Position numbers and translations under genes: made by a program. From Oscillospiraceae bacterium (GTDB taxonomy: Bacteria > Bacillota > Clostridia > Oscillospirales > Oscillospiraceae): a stretch of DNA of 23,585 nucleotides. The notes under the pieces were generated by a model, which was given only the letters and a program-made list of their open reading frames with translations, was not told the DNA's origin and did not search any database. Shown here piece by piece: positions 6,477 to 13,516 of the stretch (positions within the stretch are counted from its first letter, which is position 1; every line of letters begins with the position of its first letter). Location of the stretch: positions 1 through 23,585 of the forward strand of contig JAFYCQ010000033.1 in the NCBI GenBank assembly GCA_017539635.1, written 5' to 3'.

Positions 6477-7882
6477 GAGCCCTTTTCTCCCTTTAACACT
6501 TCATCTGTCGGGATGCCCAGCTCCCGGGAAATGATCTGGACTATCCTGTCGGTGCACCTGGCTCCCTGGCAGACGCCGAGGCACGCGCCGGTCCTGCGCT
6601 TTACTCCGTCCACGGTCACGGCTCCGGGACAGGTCTTGATCGCCCTTACTATCTCCCCCTCCGTGACCTTCTTGCAGCGGCAGACTATCTCTCCCCCCGC
6701 CTTATCCTCCGGGGGATTTTTCGGGTCGAAGTCCGGGTTTTTCCCGGCGTCAAGATATTCAGCGCACCTTTTCGCCGCCAGGGCTCCCAGCATATCGGCG
6801 CAGGTCATGCCCGGTGTCTTTATCCCGGCAAAGCTTATATAGCCGGGGCAGGCCTCCGGCATCATAATTAGGGCAAAGTCCTTTATGCTCTCGTCGCTTA
6901 TGCCCCAGGAGCCGTCGGGCAGCCTCTCCCTGCGAAAAGGGTTTGGCCGCAGCCCGGCGAAGGCCCGGATCGTTTTTCCCAGATCAAGCCCAGGCAAAAC
7001 GAGGGCCGCGCACTCCCGGACGAAGTCTATCCCCTCTTTCCGGGTCTCAGGGTCAGGCGTCCCCTCCACCGGTTTTTCCGAGGGGCCGATGAGCAGGTTC
7101 CCCTCCGTTGTGGGGACCAATGTCAGCCCCTTTCCCTTGTTCTCCGTCTCGTAGAAAATGACGCGGCTTATTAATCTCCCCTGGCTGTCGTCCGTGACGA
7201 TGTAATCGGCCCTTGTGGGGACTATGCCTATATCGTTCACGCCCAGGGTGAAATTGAGTCTGTCGGCGCTCAGTCCCGCGCAGTTTACGACGCACCGGGC
7301 GGTGAAGTCTCCGTTTTCGCATAGCACCCTGAAAAAGCCCTTTTCCCGGATTATTTCCCTGACGGCGGTGTTCATCTTAAAGACAGCGCCGTTTTCAGTA
7401 GCGTTTTCCGCCGCCTTTACGCATAAACGCCAGGGATCGACGGTGCCGGTGTTCTCCGCGTAAAGCGCCCGTTAAACCAGGGGATTGATATTCGGCTCCA
7501 AAGCGAGTATTTCGTCCCTTTCGATTATCCGCAGGCCCTTTACGCCGTTTTCATTTCCCCGGGAAAGGCACCTCTCCAGCTTTTTCAGGCCTCCGTCCCC
7601 GAAGCAGAGCATGAGAGAGCCGCAGCGGTGAAACTCCACCCCCAGATCGCCGCACAGCCCGTCAAAGCCGTCGCTGGCCCTCTTGCACAGGTCGGCTTTC
7701 AGCGTCCCGGGCATATTGTCCTGGCTGCCGTATATAACGGCGGTGTTCGTCCTGGAAATGCCGGTGCAGATGTCGCTCTGCTCCTCTAAAAGGGCGCAGG
7801 AAAGGCGGTAGCGGGTGAGATTTCTTGCTGCAAAGCAGCCTAAAAGTCCCCCGCCTATAACTATAACGTCATAATCCGTCAT
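6443..7882 (-). pseudogene. GlpA-like FAD-dependent dehydrogenase with BFD [2Fe-2S] domain, interrupted by in-frame TAA
   Basis: Read through one stop, this is a full-length (479 codons) FAD-dependent oxidoreductase of the anaerobic glycerol-3-phosphate dehydrogenase subunit A type. The N-terminus has the dinucleotide fold (VIVIGGGLLGCFAARNL) and the family segment ALEPNINPLV. Codon 137 (minus strand 7474-7472) is TAA. The same frame then continues without a shift as RALYAENTGTVDPWRL and so on. The C-terminus has a BFD-like domain with cysteines in IVCRCKKVTEGEI and TGACLGVCQGARC. The first in-frame ATG after the stop is codon 170 (7375), without a good ribosome binding site. Cause could be a nonsense mutation, sequencing error or unusual readthrough. 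It sits between the moaD-like gene (nine bases upstream) and the flavoprotein gene (34-base overlap). Confidence 0.8.
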
Positions 7883-7891
7883 GTTTTTCTC

Positions 7892-8137
7892 TCAGCCGCC
7901 GTAAACGCGCATGAGCACCTTAAGCTCGTCCCCGTCTTTAAGGACAGTTTTCCCCGTTGCGGGCGCGCCGTTGCATACGAAAATGGTAAAGCCCATGTAG
8001 TCCTTTACGAAGGTGCCGTTTTCCTCGGCGGCTATGGCCATGAAGCCCGCAACGTCCGTGCCCTCGGGGAGCTGATATTCTCCGTCTCTGGCCTCCCCCA
8101 CCACGGCGCGGCACAAAAATCTGGCGCTTATCTTCAT
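7892..8137 (-). CDS. MoaD/ThiS-like sulfur carrier protein
   Basis: An 81-aa beta-grasp protein ending in VLMRVYGG. The C-terminal Gly-Gly is the hallmark of MoaD/ThiS carriers, which are adenylylated and thiocarboxylated there to donate sulfur; MoaD supplies the dithiolene sulfurs of the pterin cofactor. Internal features fit the family: FVKDYMGFTIFVCNGAPATG and the DGDELKVL segment just before the tail. The ribosome binding site AAAGGATG lies about eight bases before the ATG. It is first in a minus-strand operon with two flavoproteins and faces the AOR gene, as MoaD-like genes commonly neighbour aor genes. It is probably a dedicated carrier for the tungsto/molybdopterin of that enzyme; no MoeB/ThiF partner is encoded here. 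No strong promoter could be recognised upstream. Confidence 0.82.
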   Translation of the reverse strand: MKISARFLCRAVVGEARDGEYQLPEGTDVAGFMAIAAEENGTFVKDYMGFTIFVCNGAPATGKTVLKDGDELKVLMRVYGG

Positions 8138-8171
8138 AGTATTTCATCCTTTATAATCAATTTGAATAACA

Positions 8172-8211
8172 AAAGCCCGAAATTACCGGTCAAACGGTGA
8201 TTTCGGGCTTT
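8172..8211. terminator. Strong bidirectional terminator between the envelope operon and the moaD-like operon
   Basis: A 17-bp stem with one wobble pair: AAAGCCCGAAAT...ATTTCGGGCTTT outside, ACCG/CGGT inside, and a 6-base loop (8189-8194). On the minus strand it follows the rhodanese gene and runs into CTTTTGTTATT, so it should stop that operon before the moaD-like gene. Confidence 0.9.
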
Positions 8212-8244
8212 ATTATATAACGCCGATGAATAAATTGCAACTGA

Positions 8245-9471
8245 TCAAAATGAAATGTAATCCGCCACGTCGTTGGCGGTGAACACCTCGTCCTCCGCCT
8301 CGTCCTGCGTCACTCTGGTGTCAATCAGGGTGCCGCTCTTATCCGGCAGGTATTCGGGATCGAAAATATAGCCGTATTCGTCATAGGAAAGCGTGGCGAA
8401 CATGGGGCCGAAGGCGTAGTACATAAGGTCGTAGGCGTCGAAATCGAAGTCTATGCCCCTCTCCGTAAGGTTCCAGCAGAGGCTTCCGCTTTCAATCATG
8501 TCCCGGAGCCTGGTCTTTATCTCGTTCTGCTCGGCTTCGGAGTACTCATAGCCGTCCGTCACGTCCTGGAGATTGTCGAAAATGTTCTTCTCCAGATCCT
8601 TTTCCCCCTGGTCGCTGAGGACGTCTTCAACGTCGAGCACTTTTCCCGTCCGGGCGTCGAAGGTCACGGCCTCGTAGTCCACAAAGGGGTGGGGCCCGTT
8701 GAAGAAGGAGTCGATCATTATCGAAAAGCTCACCGTCTTACCGTCTCCCCTGGTGGGGTAAAGCGTTATCTCCTGGGAGTCGGAGGTAAAGCGCCAGGAG
8801 TCATCCTCCTCGGTGTCGGCGTCTAAATACTCCTGGGCCATCATGGTATATACGCGGCTCCTCATATCCTCGTTGAAGGCGGAAATGGCCGCTGCAAGCT
8901 CGTCGGTTCCCCCGGCGGTAACGGTCACCTCCGGATATGAAGCACGGGCCAGAGGCCTGGCGCTGCCGTCCGCGGCGGTAAACTGCGCCTCCGTGACGAT
9001 ACTGTGGGTCGTTATCGTCAGTTCGATCTCCTCATTCTCTTCCGGCCCGGGCTCCGGCGAGGCAGCGGGCGATGTCTCGATCTCCCCCTCCCAGGTCTCG
9101 ATGCCGCCGAACTCCACGATGGCGGTGTAGCCCATGTTGAAGAGCTTTTGGGAAGCCTCCTTTGAGCGGTGGCCGGCCCGGCAATAGACAAAGATAAGCT
9201 GATCCTTGTCGGGGAGCTGGGGTATCTCCGTTTCCTCGTCGATCTCCTCATTCGGAATGTTGATCGCACCCTTTATGTGTCCGCTGTCGAACTCGTCCGG
9301 TCTGCGGACGTCAAGGATGATATAGTTTTTCTCCGAAGCCATGAGCCGCGCCGCCTCCTCCTGGGAAACGGAACGGTAGGAGGAGAACACCATGCCGTCT
9401 CCGTCCAGCACCTGGCAGGAGCAGAGCAGCAGGGCCAGTATAAGTAAAAGGGGCAGCAGCGCTTTTTTCAT
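8245..9471 (-). CDS. Lipoprotein with rhodanese domain fused to a DUF3298/RsiV-like domain
   Basis: A 408-aa predicted lipoprotein. Residues 1-18 are a signal peptide ending in a lipobox-like LCSC with C19 as the lipidated Cys. Residues ~33-130 are a rhodanese domain: ILDVRRPDEFDSGHIKGAIN and the active loop VYCRAGHRS with catalytic C97. After a Pro/Glu-rich linker (about 133-148), the C-terminal ~240 residues resemble DUF3298-type domains of RsiV-like extracellular proteins (SFFNGPHPFVDYEAVTFDA, TGKVLDVEDVL). The fold would place a sulfurtransferase-type module outside the membrane; substrate and role are unknown. The start overlaps the stop of the SGNH hydrolase gene (ATGA), so it is the last gene of the envelope operon. 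Confidence 0.85.
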   Translation of the reverse strand: MKKALLPLLLILALLLCSCQVLDGDGMVFSSYRSVSQEEAARLMASEKNYIILDVRRPDEFDSGHIKGAINIPNEEIDEETEIPQLPDKDQLIFVYCRAGHRSKEASQKLFNMGYTAIVEFGGIETWEGEIETSPAASPEPGPEENEEIELTITTHSIVTEAQFTAADGSARPLARASYPEVTVTAGGTDELAAAISAFNEDMRSRVYTMMAQEYLDADTEEDDSWRFTSDSQEITLYPTRGDGKTVSFSIMIDSFFNGPHPFVDYEAVTFDARTGKVLDVEDVLSDQGEKDLEKNIFDNLQDVTDGYEYSEAEQNEIKTRLRDMIESGSLCWNLTERGIDFDFDAYDLMYYAFGPMFATLSYDEYGYIFDPEYLPDKSGTLIDTRVTQDEAEDEVFTANDVADYISF

Positions 9472-10034
9472 TTTGCCTCATTCCTCCTTATAGTCTCGGC
9501 TATTGTCTCGGCGGCTATCCGGGAGCCCTCGACACTGGGGTGGTGGTCGTCCTCGGTGTAGAGGTCAAGGGTCTTGGGGGCGTTATAAAAGCTCTCCCCC
9601 ACGAAAGCCACCGGGGCCCCGTTTGCCTCCCCGGCCTCCCGGTAGGCGTCAAATAGCCTTTCCCGCATTTCCTCATAGGAAAGCCCCGTGCTTTTGAGCT
9701 TTTCGCTGCCCTCTCTGAAGGGCCAGGTCTCGTACAAAACCGGCGTCGCCCCGTTTTCCCGGGCGGCAGCGCACAGCCCCGCCACAGTTTTCATAAAGGC
9801 CTTTCTGTGGCGGAAGGAACCGGTGCTGTCCTCCTGTAAGACGATATAATCCCAGCTTTGTTCCTTTAGGGCTCTCGCCGTTTTGCCCCCCAGTTCCGTT
9901 TCCGGATTGAGCTGCTCCGCCAGCGTCGCCCCGCCCCGGGCGTGGGCCTCCACATGAGCGTCAAGCAGTTTTGCAAGAGTACCCGGCAGGTCGTTTGCGT
10001 TTGTAAAGCTGTTTCCCAGCATAAGGATTTTCAA
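9468..10034 (-). CDS. SGNH/GDSL-like hydrolase (DUF4886-like), TTG start
   Basis: A 188-aa predicted hydrolase beginning with MKILMLGNSFTNANDLP, where the Ser of GNSF would be the nucleophile. The block WDYIVLQEDSTGSF and a C-terminal DDHHPSVEGSRIAAETI, supplying the Asp and His, complete the SGNH pattern; overall it resembles DUF4886-type proteins. The frame is open much further upstream, but that sequence is low-complexity and runs through a hairpin. A TTG at 10034, six bases after GAGGTG, gives a product starting exactly at the conserved strand, so TTG is chosen. No signal peptide is seen. Its stop overlaps the start of the lipoprotein gene. Likely an esterase or deacylase; the substrate may be a cell-wall glycan or lipid, which is inference from the operon. 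Confidence 0.82.
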   Translation of the reverse strand: MKILMLGNSFTNANDLPGTLAKLLDAHVEAHARGGATLAEQLNPETELGGKTARALKEQSWDYIVLQEDSTGSFRHRKAFMKTVAGLCAAARENGATPVLYETWPFREGSEKLKSTGLSYEEMRERLFDAYREAGEANGAPVAFVGESFYNAPKTLDLYTEDDHHPSVEGSRIAAETIAETIRRNEAK

Positions 10035-10049
10035 AGCATACACCTCATA

Positions 10050-10081
10050 ATGACGCGGCGGCTTTATTGCCGCCGCGTCAT
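10050..10081. terminator. GC-rich hairpin between the SLH gene and the SGNH gene
   Basis: ATGACGCGGCGGC/GCCGCCGCGTCAT is a perfect 13-bp stem with a 6-base loop. On the minus strand only TTATGAGG follows, which includes the ribosome binding site region of the SGNH gene. It may act as a partial terminator or RNA stabiliser within the operon rather than a complete stop. Confidence 0.55.
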
Positions 10082-10099
10082 ATATCTGAATCTTACTGC

Positions 10100-11587
10100 T
10101 CAGCGCTGCGGCAGTATTCCCTCGTAGATACCGACCGTTATGCCGGAGCCCGTAAGCCAGCCTTCCAGCTGACCCTTCATGGCGTTTAAGTCGGAGGCCA
10201 GGAACGGGGGATTGCCCCGGGCCACGTCCTCCGCCGCAGAGTCGTAAACAAAAGCCTTTCCGCTGCCGGAGACAGAGCCCATATTGGAGAACCACATATC
10301 CTCACGGATGACCTCCTGCGGCTCCTCGCCCTCCTTTTCCGGCGGTATTACTGCCTTATATCTTACGCAGCCGCAGTAGAAATCGCCGTCGAGAATTATC
10401 TTGCCGGTTATATCGTTTACTATCTCGCTGCCGAAGCGGCTGCGCATTTCAGCGCCTTTTGCAATGGTTATGGTGCCGAGATTGACGGCGGCGACGCCCT
10501 GGCTGGTACGGTAGTAGCCGCCGGACTCAACGGTCACGGTGCCGTTGTTCCCTATGCAGCAGACGGCCTGAGCGCCGTCCTTTACGATTATCGTGCCGTT
10601 ATTAACGGTAAATTCTCCGTCGGTCTTTCCTCCCTTTTCGATGACGACGGTACCGTCGTTTATCAGCTTTGCGTTGGGACCGTTTATATCCCAGCTCTCC
10701 TCGTCCCCCTCGTAGGTGTACCAGGCGACGCCCAGCTCTCCTCCGGAGGCAACGGTAATGGTGACTCCCCTGGAGATCGTCAGCTCGGTGCTTCTGTAAT
10801 ATTCCAGCTTTTCGGCGCCAAACTCCACGTAGGATGCGGCGTTTACGGCAAAGTCCTTTACAAGCTTTATTTCCTTGACCGGGCTTTTCTGATTGAGAGC
10901 TGCGGTCAGCTCCTCCTGGCTTGTGACCTCGATTATGAGGCCTCTGTCCGTCTCGGTTATACTGCCGGTCTGGGGTTTTACTGCCCCCGATTCGGTCAGC
11001 GTCTCAAGGAGAGTTTTGTCCTCGCCCTTGTATTTGCTGTCCAGGGCGTCGTTGGAGATTATGGCCACGTCGCCTCTGTTTATATCGTTGTGATTTTCGC
11101 TGTACTCGCCGTCAGTAAGGCCTATCTCGTCGGAGAGCTCCCAGGCGGCGTTCCATTTAAAGTCCTTGCCGCTCTCATAGCCCAGCGCCCTTAAAACGAA
11201 GGTTATGTACTGGGTGGCGTTTACCGGGTCTGCGCTGCTGAAGGTTGTGTCGCCCGTGCCGTTTGTGAGGCCGTTTTTATAGGCGAAGCCCACGTAAGGG
11301 GCGGCCCACTCGGGCACATCGGTAAAGGGCGTCTCCCATTTGCCCGCCAGAGCCTCGGCCTCCTTGCCCAAAAGGCGCACCAGCATGACAAGGGCCTGAG
11401 CCCTGTTTGGGGTGCTGTTCAGGTCGAAGTTCGGCGTACCGTCGGCATTGTCGCCCACTCCCCTGAAAAGCCCCAGGTCATAAAGGGCCCGGGCCGCCTC
11501 CTCCGCGCTGTCGGCGGCCAGAGCCGCGCCGCCCAGCGCAAAGAGCAGGCACAGGATAAGAAGCAGGCTGAGTATCCGTGTCGTCAT
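10100..11587 (-). CDS. SLH-domain surface protein with beta-helix-like repeats
   Basis: A 495-aa exported protein. Residues 1-25 are a Sec signal peptide (LLLILCLLFALGGAALA, then ADSAEE). Two S-layer-homology repeats follow at about 26-85 (ALYDLGLFRGVGDNADG, TPNRAQALVMLVRLLG) and 86-145 (FTDVPEWAAPYVGFAYKNGL, NATQYITFVLRALGY), with a degenerate third (INRGDVAIISNDAL). SLH units bind pyruvylated secondary wall polymers. From ~220 onward the protein is built of short repeats such as NDGTVVIEKGG, NNGTIIVKDGA and NNGTVTVESGG, with the spacing of a parallel beta-helix. No catalytic site is recognised. The ribosome binding site AAGGAGGT lies seven bases upstream of the ATG. It follows the membrane protein gene by 33 bases and is probably cotranscribed with it. 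Confidence 0.88.
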   Translation of the reverse strand: MTTRILSLLLILCLLFALGGAALAADSAEEAARALYDLGLFRGVGDNADGTPNFDLNSTPNRAQALVMLVRLLGKEAEALAGKWETPFTDVPEWAAPYVGFAYKNGLTNGTGDTTFSSADPVNATQYITFVLRALGYESGKDFKWNAAWELSDEIGLTDGEYSENHNDINRGDVAIISNDALDSKYKGEDKTLLETLTESGAVKPQTGSITETDRGLIIEVTSQEELTAALNQKSPVKEIKLVKDFAVNAASYVEFGAEKLEYYRSTELTISRGVTITVASGGELGVAWYTYEGDEESWDINGPNAKLINDGTVVIEKGGKTDGEFTVNNGTIIVKDGAQAVCCIGNNGTVTVESGGYYRTSQGVAAVNLGTITIAKGAEMRSRFGSEIVNDITGKIILDGDFYCGCVRYKAVIPPEKEGEEPQEVIREDMWFSNMGSVSGSGKAFVYDSAAEDVARGNPPFLASDLNAMKGQLEGWLTGSGITVGIYEGILPQR

Positions 11588-11620
11588 GCTGTTTACCTCC
11601 TTATTTTACCTTATTCAGTT

Positions 11621-12409
11621 TTATTTGTCCTCTGCCGTCTCCCCGGCAGAGGCGTTCTCTTTTGTAAGGGGTGTAGCAATGACTGCAGCATGGATGATGA
11701 CCGCCCCCAGCATGATGAGCTTTAAGGGCATGATCATGTCGCTTCCCAGGGAGGTGATGCCGAAATACAGAGCGGTGAGAGAGGAGAAAACGCATCTTCC
11801 CGGCTTGTTTATCTTAAAGGCGTAACCGGCAGCGCAGTAGGCGGCGAAGGCCATGGCCGCCGTGGCGAGCACCTCATAGCAGTATTCCAGTATTTCCGGC
11901 TCCGTGGCCTTGGTGCGAAAGCCCGCTATCAGCCAAAGGCAGAACATTAAAGCCGGGATTACGGCGAAAACGCCGACGGCGTAATCTCCGCCCTTTTTCC
12001 GGCCGTTTAAGGGCAGCCAGACGAAAGCCACGCCGGAGGCTATGGCGAAAAGGGCGAAAATGAGCGTGGTGGCGCTCCAGGTGAAAAGGGGCCCCATAGC
12101 ATAGCTCATGGCCCCGCCGACTATCGTGAGGGCGGCGCCCACATAAAAGGGTATCGTCCCCGCCTGGCTCTTCGGCAAAACGGCGTCCAGACCGTTGGGG
12201 CAGGAGAGCTTTTTCATCGAAATCCCTATAACGAGGGCGGCTATCACCACCGCTATCGAGAGGATCATCAGGGCTGTGGAGACGGGGGCGTAGTGAACGG
12301 CAAGGCCGTTGTCGTTAAAAATAGTTGCAAGCTCCCTCCGTCTCAGAAAGAATCCCGCAATACCTGCGGCGCAGAAGGTTATGGGTAATATCAATAAAGT
12401 TTTTCGCAT
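11621..12409 (-). CDS. Hypothetical polytopic membrane protein (about eight helices)
   Basis: A 262-aa hydrophobic protein that I do not recognise. It has an N-terminal helix followed by FFLRRRELATIF, about seven more predicted helices (roughly 43-65, 88-105, 110-130, 145-163, 178-198, 207-221, 227-245) and a short acidic C-terminus (KENASAGETAEDK). No transporter, enzyme or sensor motif is visible. It is the first gene of the minus-strand envelope operon, with a consensus promoter at 12449-12477. A weak AGGTCGAT precedes the ATG as ribosome binding site. A hairpin at its 3' end (CCTCTGCC/GGCAGAGG, 11629-11652) has no U-run, so transcription probably continues into the SLH gene. Confidence 0.75.
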   Translation of the reverse strand: MRKTLLILPITFCAAGIAGFFLRRRELATIFNDNGLAVHYAPVSTALMILSIAVVIAALVIGISMKKLSCPNGLDAVLPKSQAGTIPFYVGAALTIVGGAMSYAMGPLFTWSATTLIFALFAIASGVAFVWLPLNGRKKGGDYAVGVFAVIPALMFCLWLIAGFRTKATEPEILEYCYEVLATAAMAFAAYCAAGYAFKINKPGRCVFSSLTALYFGITSLGSDMIMPLKLIMLGAVIIHAAVIATPLTKENASAGETAEDK

Positions 12410-12448
12410 AATATCGACCTGCTGAAAATATAGTTTATCGTGTTTTTG

Positions 12449-12477
12449 ATTTTACACCATTTAGCCTGCCGCGTCAA
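12449..12477 (-). promoter_or_regulatory. SigA-type promoter of the minus-strand envelope operon
   Basis: On the minus strand: TTGACG (complement of 12472-12477), a 17-bp spacer and TAAAAT (complement of 12449-12454). Transcription would begin about 30 bases before the ATG at 12409. It lies in the gap shared with the divergent spoIID, whose own sporulation promoter I could not resolve. Confidence 0.72.
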
Positions 12478-12499
12478 TACAAAGGAGATGCAGTCGTCC

Positions 12500-13516
12500 A
12501 TGAAAAAAATAGTCCTTACATCGCTTTTTCTGTCCCTGGCGGTATTCATTTTTTCTCTTCTTTCCCCCCTTCTGCGCCCGCCGGAAAGTGTTTTTCCGCC
12601 GCCGCCTGACGGCGAGGAGCTGCCCTACGCCGGAAAGCTGACGGGGACCGATGACGCGGGCATCACGGTCCGGGCGCTCATTGGCGGAGAGACGGAAACC
12701 ATGAACATGCACGACTATCTTGTGGGCGTTCTGGCGGCGGAGATGCCCGCCTCCTTCGAGACGGAGGCGCTGCGCGCCCAGGCGGCAGCGGCCAGGACCT
12801 ACACCCTTTACAAAATGCTTTACGGCCCCTCGGATAACCACCCGGAGGCCGACGTCTGCGACGACATAAGCTGCTGCAAGGCCTATGCCTCCGATGACGA
12901 CATGCATAATAACTGGGGAGAGGATTATGAGAAATACAGGGCGAAAATGGAAAACGCCGTGGCTTCCACCGACGGCGTTTGCATAACATATTCCGGGCAG
13001 CCCGCTTTGGCTGTCTTCCACTCCTTCTCCCCGGGGATGACGGAGTCCAGCGAAAATACCTGGGGAGGGTATCTGCCCTATCTGCGCTCGGTATTCAGCC
13101 CCGAGACCGAAAACGACGTGCCGGAATACTTTTCCGGCCTCACCGTGCCGATTTCGGATTTTGAAAGTGCCGTCGAGGCCGTTCATCCGGAGGCGGTGTT
13201 TTCAGAGGGAGCCTCCCCCTTTTCCGACGACGCGGTTTACTCCGAATCCGGGCGGCTGATGTCTGTTACGGCAGGCGGCGTCTCCCTCTCCGGGACGGAA
13301 ATACGCTCTCTTTTCGGACTGCGCTCCGCCGCCTTTACCATGGAATTTACGGGGGACGCGGTGGTGTTCACCTGCCGGGGCTCGGGCCACGGGGTGGGCA
13401 TGAGCCAGTACGGCGCCAACGTCTATGCGAAAGAGGGCTGGGACTACCGGGAGATACTGCTCCACTATTACGAGGGGGCGGAGCTCAAAACCATCGGAGA
13501 AATGAATCTCAGATAG
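12500..13516 (+). CDS. spoIID: Stage II sporulation protein D, SpoIID/LytB-domain lytic transglycosylase
   Basis: A 338-aa membrane-anchored peptidoglycan lytic enzyme needed in spore formers for forespore engulfment, where it degrades septal peptidoglycan with SpoIIP and SpoIIM. Residues 5-25 are a single N-terminal helix, with the rest outside. The active-site region is LAAEMPASFETEALRAQAAA (E81 corresponds to the known catalytic Glu). A Cys cluster (DVCDDISCCKAY, near 118-129) matches the zinc-binding region of clostridial SpoIID. The C-terminus has the signature GSGHGVGMSQYGA and ILLHYYEG. The open frame extends 60 bases upstream, but AAAGGAG at 12481-12487 points to the ATG at 12500, which starts the signal anchor. 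The 3' end overlaps the convergent membrane gene by 49 bases. No spoIIR, spoIIQ or murA is adjacent. Confidence 0.9.
   Translation: MKKIVLTSLFLSLAVFIFSLLSPLLRPPESVFPPPPDGEELPYAGKLTGTDDAGITVRALIGGETETMNMHDYLVGVLAAEMPASFETEALRAQAAAARTYTLYKMLYGPSDNHPEADVCDDISCCKAYASDDDMHNNWGEDYEKYRAKMENAVASTDGVCITYSGQPALAVFHSFSPGMTESSENTWGGYLPYLRSVFSPETENDVPEYFSGLTVPISDFESAVEAVHPEAVFSEGASPFSDDAVYSESGRLMSVTAGGVSLSGTEIRSLFGLRSAAFTMEFTGDAVVFTCRGSGHGVGMSQYGANVYAKEGWDYREILLHYYEGAELKTIGEMNLR

Noticed and set aside
5067..6842. 591-codon open frame on + strand
   Set aside because: It is antisense to the NAD(P)/FAD oxidoreductase and the 3' part of the dehydrogenase, both with clear motifs. GC-rich codon bias creates the long shadow frame; its translation has no recognisable domain.
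7375..7471. Functional restart giving two separate proteins at the dehydrogenase stop
   Set aside because: The next ATG lacks a ribosome binding site, and the upstream fragment would be a partial FAD domain; an inactivating stop or sequence error is simpler.
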